From: Bradyrhizobium sacchari
Lineage (GTDB): Bacteria; Pseudomonadota; Alphaproteobacteria; Rhizobiales; Xanthobacteraceae
DNA: 56,155 nt
Assembly (NCBI RefSeq): GCF_002068095.1
Contig: NZ_LWIG01000002.1
Location: 69,288 to 125,442, forward strand
Reading direction: 5' to 3'
Made by a program: the position numbers and the translations under genes
Part shown: in pieces, positions 29,857-39,436 of the stretch
How positions within the stretch are numbered: the first letter of the stretch is position 1
Layout: each line of letters begins with the position of its first letter
The notes under the pieces: generated by a model
Told to the model about the DNA's origin: nothing
Database searches by the model: none
The model's input: only the letters and a program-made list of their open reading frames with translations

Positions 29857-32706
29857 CTAATTCAGTGCGTCGTTGAGCGCCGCGTTGAGCGCGGCGAGAC
29901 CTTTCTTGAGCCCGCCCTTCAGGTGGACCCGCAATGCGCGCCGGCCGCGCTCGGTGAGTACGTCGAAATCGCCGCGCGCCTGCGCCGCCTTGATCACGCC
30001 GAAGCTCGCCTTCTGGCCCGGCACGGCCAGGTCCTTGGCATCGTCGGCCGTGATCTGGAGGAACACGCCGCTGTCGGGGCCGCCCTTGTAGGCCTGTCCC
30101 GTCGAGTGCAGGAAGCGCGGGCCGAATTCGGCGCAGGTCGCGACATGCCGCTTCTCGCGCACCTCCAGTCGCATCGCCTGGAGCGCATCGATGGTGGCCT
30201 TGTCACGTGCGATGTAGCCGAGCAGGGCGACGTAATCACCCTCGCTGGATCGCGACAGATGCGCCTTCAGCCAGGAGGTGAGGTCGCCATTTGCGCCGGC
30301 GGCGCGGAGCGCGGCGGCGTTGGCCTCGTCGGTGAAGAGATCGGCTTCCTTGGTGCTGACCACCGGCTCTTCTGCCGGCAGCGCGCCGGTTTTCTCGAAC
30401 GAGGCGGTGAGCTCACGGGTCTTGATCTTGGCAGCTTCCACGTCCGGCTGGTCGAACGGGTTGATGCCGAGAATCGAGCCCGCCACGGCCGTGGCCATCT
30501 CGAAGCGGAAGAACTCCTGGCCGAGATGCTCGATCGACTTCATGACGATGCGCACGACCGGATGGCCGGCTGCTTCGATCGCGGCAAGCTGCGGGTCGTG
30601 TGCAGCGTCGGCTTCGCCTTCGATGCGGATGTCGATGAAGAAGCGGTCGTTGCCGTAGACCGAGGGATCGCCCAGCGGCTCGCCGTCGATCGGTATCAGG
30701 CCCTTGCCCTCCTTACCGGTCGATTCCGCGATCAGCTGCTCGGCCCAGGCGCCGAAATCGGCGATCTTCTTCGAGGACAGGATTGTCACCTTGTCGCGGC
30801 CTTCGAGCGCGGCCAATCCCATGGCAAGGCCGAGCTGCACGCCAGGGTTTTCGGACGGCGGCACGTCCGGTCCGCAGGAGCGGGCCATCGACAGCGCGTG
30901 CCTGACGAAGGTCTTGACGTCGATACCGGCGGTTGCCGCCGGCACCAGGCCGAACGGCGAGAGCACCGAATAGCGTCCGCCGATCGAGGGCTCGCCATGG
31001 AAGATGCGGGCATAGTTCAGCTTCTTCGCCGCCTTCTCCAGCGACGAGCCCGGATCGGTCACCGCGATGAAGCGATGGCCGGTCTTCACCTTGGGGCCGA
31101 CCGCCTGCGCGACGCGCTCGTGGAAATAGTCCTTCATCGCGTTCGGCTCGGTGGTGCCACCGGACTTGCTGGAGACGATGAAGACGGTGCTGGCGATGTC
31201 GATCTTGTCTTCCATCGCCCGCACCTGCGCGGGATCGGTGGAGTCAAGCACGTGCAGCTTCGGGAAGCCCGGCTTCTTGCCAAAGGTCTCGGCCAGAACC
31301 TCGGGTCCGAGGCTCGATCCGCCCATGCCGAGCACCACGGCGTCGGAGAATTTCTGGCCCTTCACGCGGCCCGCATAGTCCTCGTAGTCGGCGACATCGG
31401 CCTTGGCCGCGCTGTCGAGCCAGCCGAGCCATTTGTCCTCGTCGGTGCCGGTCCAGATCGATTTGTCGCGCTGCCAGAGCCTGCGGATTTTTGCGGCCGC
31501 GCGCCACTCCTCGGTGCTCTTGGCCACGGCCTTGCCGAGCCCGTCGCCCAGCGAAAGCTGCTGGCGGTCGAGCGCCGGCCCGAGCACGGTGGCGCGCTTG
31601 TGCGCGACCGCGCCGTAGAGCTTGTCGGCGGCGTCGGCAAACAGCTTGACGCCGTCCTTGACGAGCTCCTCGGTGATAGCTTCCAGCGAGATGCCGGAGC
31701 GCTCCAGCTCGTCCAGCACGCGCCTTGCGTCCTCGACATTCTCTTCCAGGCTGTCGCGCGGCTTGCCGTGGTCGCGGAATGCATCCAGCGTCGCGGGCGG
31801 CACGGTGTTGATGGTGTCGGGGCCGATCAGCTCCTCGACGTAAAGGACGTCGCTGTAGTCCTTGTTCTTGGTGCCGGTGGAGGCCCACAGCATGCGCTGC
31901 GGCTTGGCGCCCTTGGCGGCGAGCTTCTCCCAGCGGGGGCCTGCGAACAGGCGCTTGTAATCCTGATAGGCGACCTTGGCGTTGGCGATCGCGACCTTGC
32001 CCTTCAGCGCGGCGAGCCGCTCCTTCTCGGACGGATCGTTGGCGCGCGCGATCTTCTCGTCGAGCTGCTTGTCGACGACCGAGTCGATGCGGCTGACGAA
32101 GAAGCTCGCGACGCTGGCGACATGCGATGGATCGCCGCCGCCGGCGACGTATTTCTCGAGACCCGCCAGATAGGCCTCGGCAACCTCGAGATAGACCGCC
32201 TTGGAGAACAGCAGCGTGATGTTGATGCTGATGCCGTCGCCGATCAGCGTCTCGATCGCCGGCAGGCCTTCCGGCGTCGCCGGCACCTTCACCATCAGGT
32301 TCTTGCGACCAACGTCCTTCCACAGCCGCCGCGCTTCAGCCACGGTACCGGCGGTGTCCATCGCCAGATAGGGCGACACTTCCAGGCTGACATAGCCGTC
32401 GCCGCCCTCGAGGCGGTCATAGACCGGTCGCAGCACGTCGGCGGCATTCTGGATGTCCTCGATCGCGACGGCCTCGAACAAATCGGCCACGGTCCGGTCG
32501 CCGCGCTTCAGCGCCTTGCCGATCGGGGCGTCGTATTCGTCCGAGCTGCCGATCGCCTTCTCGAAGATCGAGGGGTTGGAGGTGACGCCCTTGACGCCGT
32601 CGGTGTCGATCAGCCGCTTCAGGTCGCCCTTGGCGATGAAGCCGCGGGCCAGGAAGTCCAGCCAGACGGCTTGTCCGTGCTTTTCCAGTTCTTTGACGGG
32701 ATTCAT
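29857..32706 (-). CDS. tal-pgi: Bifunctional transaldolase / glucose-6-phosphate isomerase
   Basis: 949-aa fusion. Residues 1 to about 370 are transaldolase: [17 protein letters not shown] and Schiff-base Lys K140 in [12 protein letters not shown]. Residues about 400-949 are phosphoglucose isomerase: [38 protein letters not shown] and further SIS-fold elements. The fusion links the non-oxidative pentose phosphate arm to glucose-6-phosphate, so carbon can cycle back to Zwf. It is the first gene of the six-gene operon. The reverse strand carries a very long open frame here, which is a high-GC shadow. Confidence 0.96.
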   Translation of the reverse strand: MNPVKELEKHGQAVWLDFLARGFIAKGDLKRLIDTDGVKGVTSNPSIFEKAIGSSDEYDAPIGKALKRGDRTVADLFEAVAIEDIQNAADVLRPVYDRLEGGDGYVSLEVSPYLAMDTAGTVAEARRLWKDVGRKNLMVKVPATPEGLPAIETLIGDGISINITLLFSKAVYLEVAEAYLAGLEKYVAGGGDPSHVASVASFFVSRIDSVVDKQLDEKIARANDPSEKERLAALKGKVAIANAKVAYQDYKRLFAGPRWEKLAAKGAKPQRMLWASTGTKNKDYSDVLYVEELIGPDTINTVPPATLDAFRDHGKPRDSLEENVEDARRVLDELERSGISLEAITEELVKDGVKLFADAADKLYGAVAHKRATVLGPALDRQQLSLGDGLGKAVAKSTEEWRAAAKIRRLWQRDKSIWTGTDEDKWLGWLDSAAKADVADYEDYAGRVKGQKFSDAVVLGMGGSSLGPEVLAETFGKKPGFPKLHVLDSTDPAQVRAMEDKIDIASTVFIVSSKSGGTTEPNAMKDYFHERVAQAVGPKVKTGHRFIAVTDPGSSLEKAAKKLNYARIFHGEPSIGGRYSVLSPFGLVPAATAGIDVKTFVRHALSMARSCGPDVPPSENPGVQLGLAMGLAALEGRDKVTILSSKKIADFGAWAEQLIAESTGKEGKGLIPIDGEPLGDPSVYGNDRFFIDIRIEGEADAAHDPQLAAIEAAGHPVVRIVMKSIEHLGQEFFRFEMATAVAGSILGINPFDQPDVEAAKIKTRELTASFEKTGALPAEEPVVSTKEADLFTDEANAAALRAAGANGDLTSWLKAHLSRSSEGDYVALLGYIARDKATIDALQAMRLEVREKRHVATCAEFGPRFLHSTGQAYKGGPDSGVFLQITADDAKDLAVPGQKASFGVIKAAQARGDFDVLTERGRRALRVHLKGGLKKGLAALNAALNDALN

Positions 32707-32789
32707 GATGCTTATTTATCTCCAAGCCTGCGGGCGAGGGGTTTCCGCGCCGGTCCTGACGCGCTATCCTCTAGCTTACATGCTCCCGG

Positions 32790-32801
32790 GAGGGAACCAA
32801 T
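32790..32801 (-). promoter_or_regulatory. Shared 12-mer ATTGGTTCCCTC upstream of tal-pgi
   Basis: Identical to 21116-21127 upstream of malQ, and in the same orientation relative to its gene. It is followed by the palindrome CTCCCGGGAG. Confidence 0.35.
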
Positions 32802-33030
32802 CAAGGGCGTGCGAGTCATACCCTCCGGTGTAACTCTGCCGCGATCATGGCGATCCAGGCGGCAGCGGCTGTGTTGTGTAAAAATCTGCTTGACCGGAAG
32901 AGGTGCGGCCGAGGTTTCCTTGCGCTCTTTGCGTAACGGCTATCGGCCGCCGCACCGCGGGTCGTCAGCTGCTTCCGGTCCGACCGAATCCTTGCTGGCC
33001 CGGTCGCGGATGGCGAAGCTGGGGGAATAC

Positions 33031-33270
33031 ATGCACCCGCATCCTGACGGCTCTTCGCTCGCCATCTTCGAAAGCCCGCAATCGATCCTGCGGACCGTGG
33101 CGTCGGACGATCTCGAAATCCCCATGCGCGACACGTTTGCGGCTGCTGGTCGCGGTGGGCGTTGCGATGATGAATTTCTCCTTTTGGAGTCGATTGCCGG
33201 GATTTCGACCGAGCCGCGCCGCGGGCACAGGATGATCGCGCTGGCGCCGACACCGGCCTTGCGGCGATAG
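33031..33270 (+). CDS. Possible small hypothetical protein
   Basis: 79-codon frame starting MHPHPDGSSLAIFESPQS, with GGGGGAA 5 nt upstream of the ATG. Third-position G/C is high in the first 35 codons, then falls, while another frame becomes hydrophobic (LRLLVAVGVAMMNFSFW). No family recognised. It could be a real small gene, a frameshifted remnant or chance. Confidence 0.2.
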   Translation: MHPHPDGSSLAIFESPQSILRTVASDDLEIPMRDTFAAAGRGGRCDDEFLLLESIAGISTEPRRGHRMIALAPTPALRR

Positions 33271-33674
33271 CTCTCTTGCGTCGGGACCCGGCTGCGAGAG
33301 ACATCGCGCGGCGTGCAGGACGATCGCATCCTCATTCGCCCGACGGACAGGCGACCGATTTTGAGACATTGCGGCGGAGCGCGATCAAGGCATGCGAGAC
33401 TCAGAGGCACAAGGCTTGGCCGTACAAGCGTCATAAAGCTGCCGCCGCCAGGCGCCTATGCTGCACCGCCGGATGATCTGATCCCCGGTAATGCCCGGAT
33501 GTTGCGGCCGAGTGACATTTTCTGGAAATGAGCGAAGATATACATAGATTCGCATAAATAACAGGCAGGTGCCTGTTCGTAACTCACCCGGTTGCCTACG
33601 TTGTGCGTTGCGTGGAGTCGGCCCCCGGGTGTCCAATGATCGTCATGTGCTCACGCTGATTCGAAACGGCCTGA

Positions 33675-33700
33675 GGAACGGTCCGGCAACTGCTTTCGTT
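33675..33700 (+). promoter_or_regulatory. EcfG-type general stress promoter of prkA-yeaH-spoVR
   Basis: GGAAC (33675-33679), exactly 17 bp, CGTT (33697-33700): a perfect match to the alphaproteobacterial general-stress sigma consensus GGAAC-N16/17-CGTT. Predicted start near 33707, leader about 28 nt to the prkA ATG at 33735, with GGAGAGGG as ribosome site. Confidence 0.75.
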
Positions 33701-33734
33701 TCAGCTTGTAGCGGAACTCACGCGGAGAGGGATC

Positions 33735-35678
33735 ATGTACAACGATTCTCTATTCAACGCTTTCGCTCGGTCGTTCGAGGCGAGAAGCCAGCACGACATG
33801 TCGATGGCGGAATATCTGGAATCGTGTCGAAGCGATCCCATGAAATACGCCAACGCGGCCGAACGACTGCTAGCAGCGATCGGCGATCCGCAGACGATTG
33901 ACACGGCCAAGGACCCACGCCTTGGCCGTATTTTTTTGAACCGCACCATCCGCACCTATCCGGCCTTCGCCGGCTTCTACGGCATGGAAGAAACCATCGA
34001 GCGCATCGTCGGTTTCTTCCGGCACGCGGCCCAGGGTCTCGAAGAACGCAAGCAGATCCTGTATCTGCTGGGTCCGGTCGGCGGCGGCAAATCCTCGCTC
34101 GCGGAGCGGCTGAAGTCGCTGATGGAAGTGCAGCCGATCTACGTGCTCAAGGCCGGCGATGAACTCTCACCCGTGTTCGAAAGCCCGCTCAGCCTGTTCG
34201 ATCCCGATCATCTCGGGCCGATGCTGGAGGAGAAATACGGCATTCCGCGTCGTCGTCTCACCGGCCTGATGAGCCCGTGGTGCTACAAGCGGCTGGAAGC
34301 CTTCGGCGGCGACATCTCGCAATTCCGCGTCGCCAAGATCCAGCCGTCGCGGCTGCGCCAGATCGCGGTCTCCAAGACCGAGCCGGGTGACGAGAACAAC
34401 CAGGACATCTCCTCACTGGTCGGCAAGGTCGATATCCGCAAGCTCGAGACCTACGCGCAGAACGATCCCGACGCCTACAGCTATTCCGGCGGACTCAATC
34501 GTGCGAACCAGGGCATCCTTGAATTCGTCGAGATGTTCAAGGCACCGATCAAGATGCTGCACCCGCTGCTCACCGCAACGCAGGAGGGCAACTACATCGG
34601 CACCGAGAACATCGGCGCAATCCCGTTCACCGGCGTCATCCTCGCGCATTCCAACGAGGCGGAGTGGGCGAGCTTCAAGGCCAACAAGAACAACGAGGCC
34701 TTCATCGACCGCATCTGCGTGATCAAGGTGCCTTACTGCCTGCGGGTCACCGAAGAGCAGAAGATCTACGAGAAGCTGATTCAGGGCTCCGAGCTCGCGT
34801 CCGCGCCGTGCGCGCCCTCGACGCTGGAGACGCTGGCGCGGTTCTCGGTGATGTCGCGCCTGCGCAAGCACGAGAATTCCACGGTGTTTGCCAAGATGCG
34901 GGTTTACGACGGCGAAAGCCTGAAGGAATCCGATCCCAAGGCGCGCAGCGTCCAGGAATACCGCGATGCCGCCGGCGTCGACGAAGGCATGGATGGCGTC
35001 TCCACCCGCTTTGCCTTCAAGATCCTGGCCGCGACCTTCAACCACGATCCGCAGGAGGTCGCCGCCGACGCCGTGCATCTGATGTACGCGCTGGAGCAGT
35101 CGATCCGCAGGGAGCAGCTGCCCGAGGAAGTCGAGAAGCGCTACCTCGAATTCATCAAGGCGGAACTGGCGCCGCGCTACGCCGAGTTCATCGGTAACGA
35201 GATCCAGAAGGCTTATCTCGAATCCTACTCGGATTACGGCCAGAACTTGTTCGACCGCTACGTCGACTACGCCGACGCCTGGATCGAGGATCAGGACTTC
35301 AAGGACCCCGACACCGGCCAGCTGCTGGATCGCGAATTGTTGAACCAGGAACTGACCAAAATCGAGAAGCCGGCCGGCATTGCCAACCCCAAGGACTTCC
35401 GCAACGAGGTCGTCAAATTCTCGTTACGGTCGCGGGCCCAGAACGGCGGCAAGAATCCGACCTGGACATCCTACGAGAAGATTCGCGACGTGATCGAAAA
35501 GCGGATATTCTCCCAGGTCGAGGACCTGCTTCCGGTCATCTCCTTCGGGTCGAAGAAGGACGGCGAGACGGAGAAGAAGCACGGCGAGTTCGTCGCACGC
35601 ATGGTGGAGCGCGGCTACACCGAGCGTCAGGTTCGCCGGCTCGTCGAATGGTACATGCGCGTGAAGCAGGCCGGTTGA
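33735..35678 (+). CDS. prkA: PrkA family serine protein kinase (YeaG)
   Basis: 647-aa AAA-type protein with a P-loop GPVGGGKS at residues 113-120 and a C-terminal PrkA domain. N-terminus: DMSMAEYLESCRSDPMKYANAAERLL. PrkA/YeaG is described as a serine kinase in other bacteria and contributes to stress and nutrient-limitation physiology in E. coli, where yeaGH depends on RpoS. Here it heads prkA-yeaH-spoVR behind a perfect general-stress promoter, the alphaproteobacterial counterpart of that control. The physiological substrate is unknown. Confidence 0.95.
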   Translation: MYNDSLFNAFARSFEARSQHDMSMAEYLESCRSDPMKYANAAERLLAAIGDPQTIDTAKDPRLGRIFLNRTIRTYPAFAGFYGMEETIERIVGFFRHAAQGLEERKQILYLLGPVGGGKSSLAERLKSLMEVQPIYVLKAGDELSPVFESPLSLFDPDHLGPMLEEKYGIPRRRLTGLMSPWCYKRLEAFGGDISQFRVAKIQPSRLRQIAVSKTEPGDENNQDISSLVGKVDIRKLETYAQNDPDAYSYSGGLNRANQGILEFVEMFKAPIKMLHPLLTATQEGNYIGTENIGAIPFTGVILAHSNEAEWASFKANKNNEAFIDRICVIKVPYCLRVTEEQKIYEKLIQGSELASAPCAPSTLETLARFSVMSRLRKHENSTVFAKMRVYDGESLKESDPKARSVQEYRDAAGVDEGMDGVSTRFAFKILAATFNHDPQEVAADAVHLMYALEQSIRREQLPEEVEKRYLEFIKAELAPRYAEFIGNEIQKAYLESYSDYGQNLFDRYVDYADAWIEDQDFKDPDTGQLLDRELLNQELTKIEKPAGIANPKDFRNEVVKFSLRSRAQNGGKNPTWTSYEKIRDVIEKRIFSQVEDLLPVISFGSKKDGETEKKHGEFVARMVERGYTERQVRRLVEWYMRVKQAG

Positions 35679-35691
35679 GGCGGATGGGAAA

Positions 35692-36975
35692 GTGGCCATT
35701 CACATTATTGACAGGCGCCTGAACCCAGGCGGCAAGAGTCTTGAGAACCGGCAGCGGTTCTTGCGTCGGGCCAAATCCCTGGTGCAGGGCGCCGTCAAGA
35801 AGACCTCGCAGGAACGCGACATCAAGGACGTCCTGGAGGGTGGTGAGGTCACGATCCCGCTCGACGGGATGCACGAGCCGCGTTTCCGCCGCGAAGGCGG
35901 GACGCGGGACATGGTGCTGCCCGGGAACAAGAAATTCATCGAGGGCGACTATCTGCAGCGCTCCGGCCAGGGCAGCGCCAAGGACTCCGGTCCCGGCGAA
36001 GGCGACAGCGAGGACGCCTTCCGCTTCGTCCTGTCCCGCGACGAGTTCGTCGATCTCTTCCTCGACGACCTCGAGCTGCCGGATCTTGCCAAGCGCAAGA
36101 TCGCGCAGACCGAGAGCGAGGGCATCCAGCGTGCCGGCTACACCACGTCGGGCTCGCCCGCCAACATCTCGGTGAGCCGCACGGTGAAACTCGCGCTGGC
36201 GCGCCGCATCGCGCTCAAGCGTCCCCGCAAGGAGGAGATCGAGGAGCTGGAGGCGGCGATTGCCGCCTGCACGGACGAGGACGAGCGGGTTGAGCTCGTC
36301 GCCCAGCTCGACGCACTGAAGGCGAAATCCAAGCGCATTCCCTTCATCGATCCGCTCGACATCCGCTACCGCCGCTTCGAGATGGTGCCGAAGCCCGTCG
36401 CACAGGCCGTGATGTTCTGCCTGATGGACGTCTCGGGCTCGATGTCCGAGCACATGAAGGATCTCGCCAAGCGCTTCTACATGCTGCTCTACGTGTTCCT
36501 GAAGCGGCGCTACAAGCATGTCGAGATCGTCTTCATCCGGCACACCGACCGCGCCGAGGAGGTGGACGAGCAGACCTTCTTCTACGGCCCGGCCTCGGGC
36601 GGCACGCTGGTCTCCAGCGCGCTGCAGGCAATGCACGAGATCGTGCGCGAGCGCTTCAATCCGTCGGACTGGAACATCTACGCCGCCCAGGCCTCCGACG
36701 GCGACAATTCCTATTCCGACGGCGAGCTCACCGGGCTGCTGCTGACCGACAAGATCCTGCCGGTCTGCCAGTTCTTCGCCTATCTCGAGGTTGGGGAATC
36801 CGGCGGCAGCGCCTTCGATCTCTCCGACTCCTCGCTCTGGACCCTCTACGAGCGCCTGCGCAACAGCGGCGCACCGCTCTCGATGCGCAAGGTCTCCGAG
36901 CGCAGCGAGATCTTCCCGGTGTTCCACGACCTGTTCCAGCGCCGCGAAACTGCTCAGGAGAAAGCCGCTCCATGA
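35692..36975 (+). CDS. yeaH: YeaH/YhbH family protein (DUF444, von Willebrand A-like)
   Basis: 427-aa DUF444 protein. GTG start at 35692, 13 bp after prkA, giving MAIHIIDRRLNPGGKSLENRQRFLRRAK. A charged N-terminal half is followed by a VWA-like domain with the MIDAS-type sequence FCLMDVSGSMSEHMKD. It overlaps spoVR by 4 bp (ATGA). It is always found with PrkA and usually SpoVR; the molecular role is not known. An AAA-type partner (PrkA) plus a MIDAS/VWA protein resembles MoxR-VWA chaperone pairs, which is inference. Confidence 0.93.
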   Translation: MAIHIIDRRLNPGGKSLENRQRFLRRAKSLVQGAVKKTSQERDIKDVLEGGEVTIPLDGMHEPRFRREGGTRDMVLPGNKKFIEGDYLQRSGQGSAKDSGPGEGDSEDAFRFVLSRDEFVDLFLDDLELPDLAKRKIAQTESEGIQRAGYTTSGSPANISVSRTVKLALARRIALKRPRKEEIEELEAAIAACTDEDERVELVAQLDALKAKSKRIPFIDPLDIRYRRFEMVPKPVAQAVMFCLMDVSGSMSEHMKDLAKRFYMLLYVFLKRRYKHVEIVFIRHTDRAEEVDEQTFFYGPASGGTLVSSALQAMHEIVRERFNPSDWNIYAAQASDGDNSYSDGELTGLLLTDKILPVCQFFAYLEVGESGGSAFDLSDSSLWTLYERLRNSGAPLSMRKVSERSEIFPVFHDLFQRRETAQEKAAP

Positions 36976-38510
36976 CTGAACGTTTGTTCGAAGGCGCGGA
37001 TTGGGATTTTCGCACCTTGCAGCGCATCACCGATGCCTGCGAGGAGGTTGCGTTGAAGGATCTCGGGCTCGACGTCTATCCGAACCAGATCGAGGTCATC
37101 ACCGCCGAGCAGATGCTGGACGCCTACTCCTCGGTCGGCATGCCCCTGTTCTACAAGCACTGGTCCTTCGGCAAGCATTTCGCCTTCCACGAGGCCTCCT
37201 ACCGCAAGGGCCTGATGGGCCTCGCCTATGAGATCGTGATCAACTCCTCGCCCTGCATCTCCTATCTCATGGAGGAGAACACGGCGACGATGCAGACGCT
37301 GGTGATCGCGCACGCCGCCTTCGGCCACAATCACTTCTTCAAGAACAACTATCTGTTCAAGCAGTGGACCGACGCCGACGGCATCCTGGACTATCTCGAT
37401 TTCGCCAAGAACTACGTCATGCAATGCGAGGAGCGCTACGGCCGCACCGAGGTCGAACGCACCCTCGACGCCGCGCATGCGCTGATGTCGCACGGCATTG
37501 ATCGCTATCCCGGCAAGAAGAAGCTTGACCTGCGCGCCGAGGAGAAGCGGGCGGGGCGCAGGCGCCAGCACGAGGAGGAGGTCTTCAACGACCTCTGGCG
37601 CACCGTGCCGGCAGGCAAGAGCAAGAGCCGTTCGACGCTCAGCATCGAGCGCCGCCGTAAGCTGCTCGGCCTGCCGCAGGAGAACCTGCTTTATTTCCTG
37701 GAGAAGAGCGCGCCGCGGCTGGCGCCCTGGCAGCGCGAGCTCCTGCGCATCGTCCGCCATATCGCGCAATATTTCTATCCGCAGAGCCAGACCAAGGTGA
37801 TGAACGAGGGGACGGCGACCTACGTCCACTATCGCATCATGACCCAGCTGCATCAGCAGGGCCGCATCACCGACGGCAACTTCCTCGAATTCCTGGGCTC
37901 GCACACCAACGTGGTGTTCCAGCCCGAATTCGACGATCCCCGCTTCTCGGGCTTCAATCCCTATGCGCTCGGCTTCGCGGTGATGCAGGACATCGAGCGC
38001 ATCGTCACCAGTCCGGAGGACGAGGACCGCGAGTGGTTCCCCGACATCGCCGGCAAGAACGACGTCATGGGCGTGCTGCGCGACGTCTGGGCCAACTACC
38101 GCGACGAGAGCTTCATCGGTCAGTTCCTGAGCCCCAGGCTGATGCGGCACTTCCGCATGTTCCATCTCCACGACGATCCCGAGGAGCGCGCGGGAATCCG
38201 CGTCGATGCCATCCACGACGAGCGCGGCTTCCGCCGCGTGCGGCGCGAATTGGCGCGGCAGCACGATGTCGGCTATATCGACGCCAATATCGAGGTGGTC
38301 GACGTCGATCTCTCGGGCGACCGCCGGCTGATCCTGCACCACCACGTCATCAAGGGCTCGCAGCTCAACGAGACAGACGCCAAGCGCGTGCTGCAGCACC
38401 TGGCCGATCTCTGGACCTACGACGTCGCGCTGATCGAGGTCGACGCCAACGACAAGGTTTTGCGCGAATATGTCGTCAGCCCGCGCCCGATCCCGGCCGC
38501 GGTGGCCTGA
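36972..38510 (+). CDS. spoVR: SpoVR family protein (YcgB)
   Basis: 512-aa cytoplasmic protein with the SpoVR landmarks YPNQIEVITAEQMLDAYSS, SYLMEENTATMQTLVIAHAAFGHNHFFKNN and MNEGTATYVHYRIM. The conserved His/Glu sets (AHAAFGHNHFF, NEGTATYVH) look like metal ligands. Named for the Bacillus sporulation gene, but broadly present in non-sporulating bacteria with PrkA and YeaH. Third gene of the stress operon, coupled to yeaH by ATGA overlap. Function unknown. Confidence 0.93.
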   Translation: MTERLFEGADWDFRTLQRITDACEEVALKDLGLDVYPNQIEVITAEQMLDAYSSVGMPLFYKHWSFGKHFAFHEASYRKGLMGLAYEIVINSSPCISYLMEENTATMQTLVIAHAAFGHNHFFKNNYLFKQWTDADGILDYLDFAKNYVMQCEERYGRTEVERTLDAAHALMSHGIDRYPGKKKLDLRAEEKRAGRRRQHEEEVFNDLWRTVPAGKSKSRSTLSIERRRKLLGLPQENLLYFLEKSAPRLAPWQRELLRIVRHIAQYFYPQSQTKVMNEGTATYVHYRIMTQLHQQGRITDGNFLEFLGSHTNVVFQPEFDDPRFSGFNPYALGFAVMQDIERIVTSPEDEDREWFPDIAGKNDVMGVLRDVWANYRDESFIGQFLSPRLMRHFRMFHLHDDPEERAGIRVDAIHDERGFRRVRRELARQHDVGYIDANIEVVDVDLSGDRRLILHHHVIKGSQLNETDAKRVLQHLADLWTYDVALIEVDANDKVLREYVVSPRPIPAAVA

Positions 38511-38574
38511 GGGCGGCTGATTGCGCTTGGCGCTTGATGGTGAGTCTCTGCTTAGTGCGCCGACGAAGGTGCGT

Positions 38575-38722
38575 TCCCTCCCCCTTGTGGGGGAGGGCTA
38601 GGGAGAGGGGTAGCTCAGCAACAGGTGACAGTTGTTGACGATGCGCCGATGACGGTGCGCGACGGAAACAATCCCCGTGTGGCGCCCCCCTCCCTGACCC
38701 TCCCCCACAAGGGGGGAGGGAA
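38575..38722. repeat. Intergenic inverted repeat, family 3, copy 2
   Basis: About 148 bp between convergent spoVR and the DUF1801 gene. Ends TTCCCTCCCCCTTGTGGGGG and CCCCCACAAGGGGGGAGGG, with inner GGCTAGGGAGAGGGG / CCCCCTCCCTGACCC. Same plan as 25069-25190, with a different stem loop (TTGT for GCTTGC). Confidence 0.75.
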
Positions 38723-38740
38723 CGGAGAGAGCGTTGCCAT

Positions 38741-39172
38741 CTAGCGCTTCGTCGGCTTCTTCCTGGATGCATTCAGCTCCACCGCCGCGCGGATCAGCGT
38801 CTTCAGCGCCTTCTCGTTGATTGTCTCGCCCTCGCGAATATCGATCGCGCGGCGCACATTGCCCTCGAGGCTGGAGTTGAACAGGCCGGTCGGATCCGCC
38901 AGCGCCGCACCCTTGGCAAAAGTCAGCTTCACCACTTCCTTGTAGGTCTCGCCGGTGCAGATGATGCCGTCATGCTCCCAGACGGGAACGCCGCGCCATT
39001 TCCATTCCTCGACCACGTCGGGATCGGCCTGCTTGATCAGGCCGCGGACCCGCGCCAGCATCTCGCCGCGCCAGTCGCCGAGCTCCCTGATCCTGCCGTC
39101 GATCAGTTTGGAGGGCGAGGCACCCTCCGTCTTCGTCGCGCTGCTCTTCTTTGCTGTCACCGCCTTCTTCAT
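38741..39172 (-). CDS. DUF1801 (YdhG-like) domain protein
   Basis: 143-aa protein. ATG 39172 (MKKAVTAKKSS) follows the stop of the upstream small membrane gene by 2 bp. A basic N-terminal tail is followed by the DUF1801 core: ELGDWRGEMLARVRGLIKQADPDVVEEWKWRGVPVW and SLEGNVRRAIDIREGETINE. Function unknown; members are often in operons with ArsR regulators and SRPBCC proteins, as here. Last gene of a four-gene operon. Confidence 0.88.
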   Translation of the reverse strand: MKKAVTAKKSSATKTEGASPSKLIDGRIRELGDWRGEMLARVRGLIKQADPDVVEEWKWRGVPVWEHDGIICTGETYKEVVKLTFAKGAALADPTGLFNSSLEGNVRRAIDIREGETINEKALKTLIRAAVELNASRKKPTKR

Positions 39173-39174
39173 GA

Positions 39175-39393
39175 TCACGCCTCTTGCCGCGCGCCGTCGC
39201 GGCGGCCGACATAGGGCAGCGCGAACAAGTAGAGCCCGGTCGCGAGCAGCGGGATCAGCGGGACGAGCGCCAGGAAGCCGATCCAGACGGCCTGCACCTG
39301 CATGATCATGGCGACGATGTTGGCGATGACCGCAACCGTGAATGCCATCGACAGCCAGCGATGAATCTGCCGAATCCACATGTTCGTGCTCAT
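39175..39393 (-). CDS. Small two-helix membrane protein
   Basis: 72-aa protein from ATG 39393, with a strong AGGAGG ribosome site that fixes the start. N-terminus MSTNMWIRQIHRWLS, then two hydrophobic helices (about residues 14-32 and 36-60) and a short basic tail. The HRW..MAFT pattern resembles PepSY-associated or cytochrome-b-like small membrane proteins, but this is weak. Third gene of the ArsR operon. Confidence 0.8.
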   Translation of the reverse strand: MSTNMWIRQIHRWLSMAFTVAVIANIVAMIMQVQAVWIGFLALVPLIPLLATGLYLFALPYVGRRDGARQEA

Positions 39394-39436
39394 TGGGACC
39401 TCCTTTGGGAATGATCGGAAGAGAGACGGCGGCGGG

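Larger units (their letters stand above)
32707..33734. other. 1-kb region without a convincing gene, between divergent operons
   Basis: Between tal-pgi (leftward) and prkA (rightward). It contains the tal-pgi upstream region (shared 12-mer at 32790-32801, palindrome CTCCCGGGAG), a weak 79-codon frame at 33031-33270, an AT-rich patch around 33526-33564 and the prkA promoter at 33675-33700. Open frames on both strands change codon bias part-way and match no family I recognise, so parts may be a decayed gene. Confidence 0.5.

Noticed and set aside
29923..33270. A 1115-codon open frame opposite tal-pgi
   Set aside because: It is antisense to a gene with clear catalytic motifs; long reverse frames are expected at this GC content, and the sequence has no family features.
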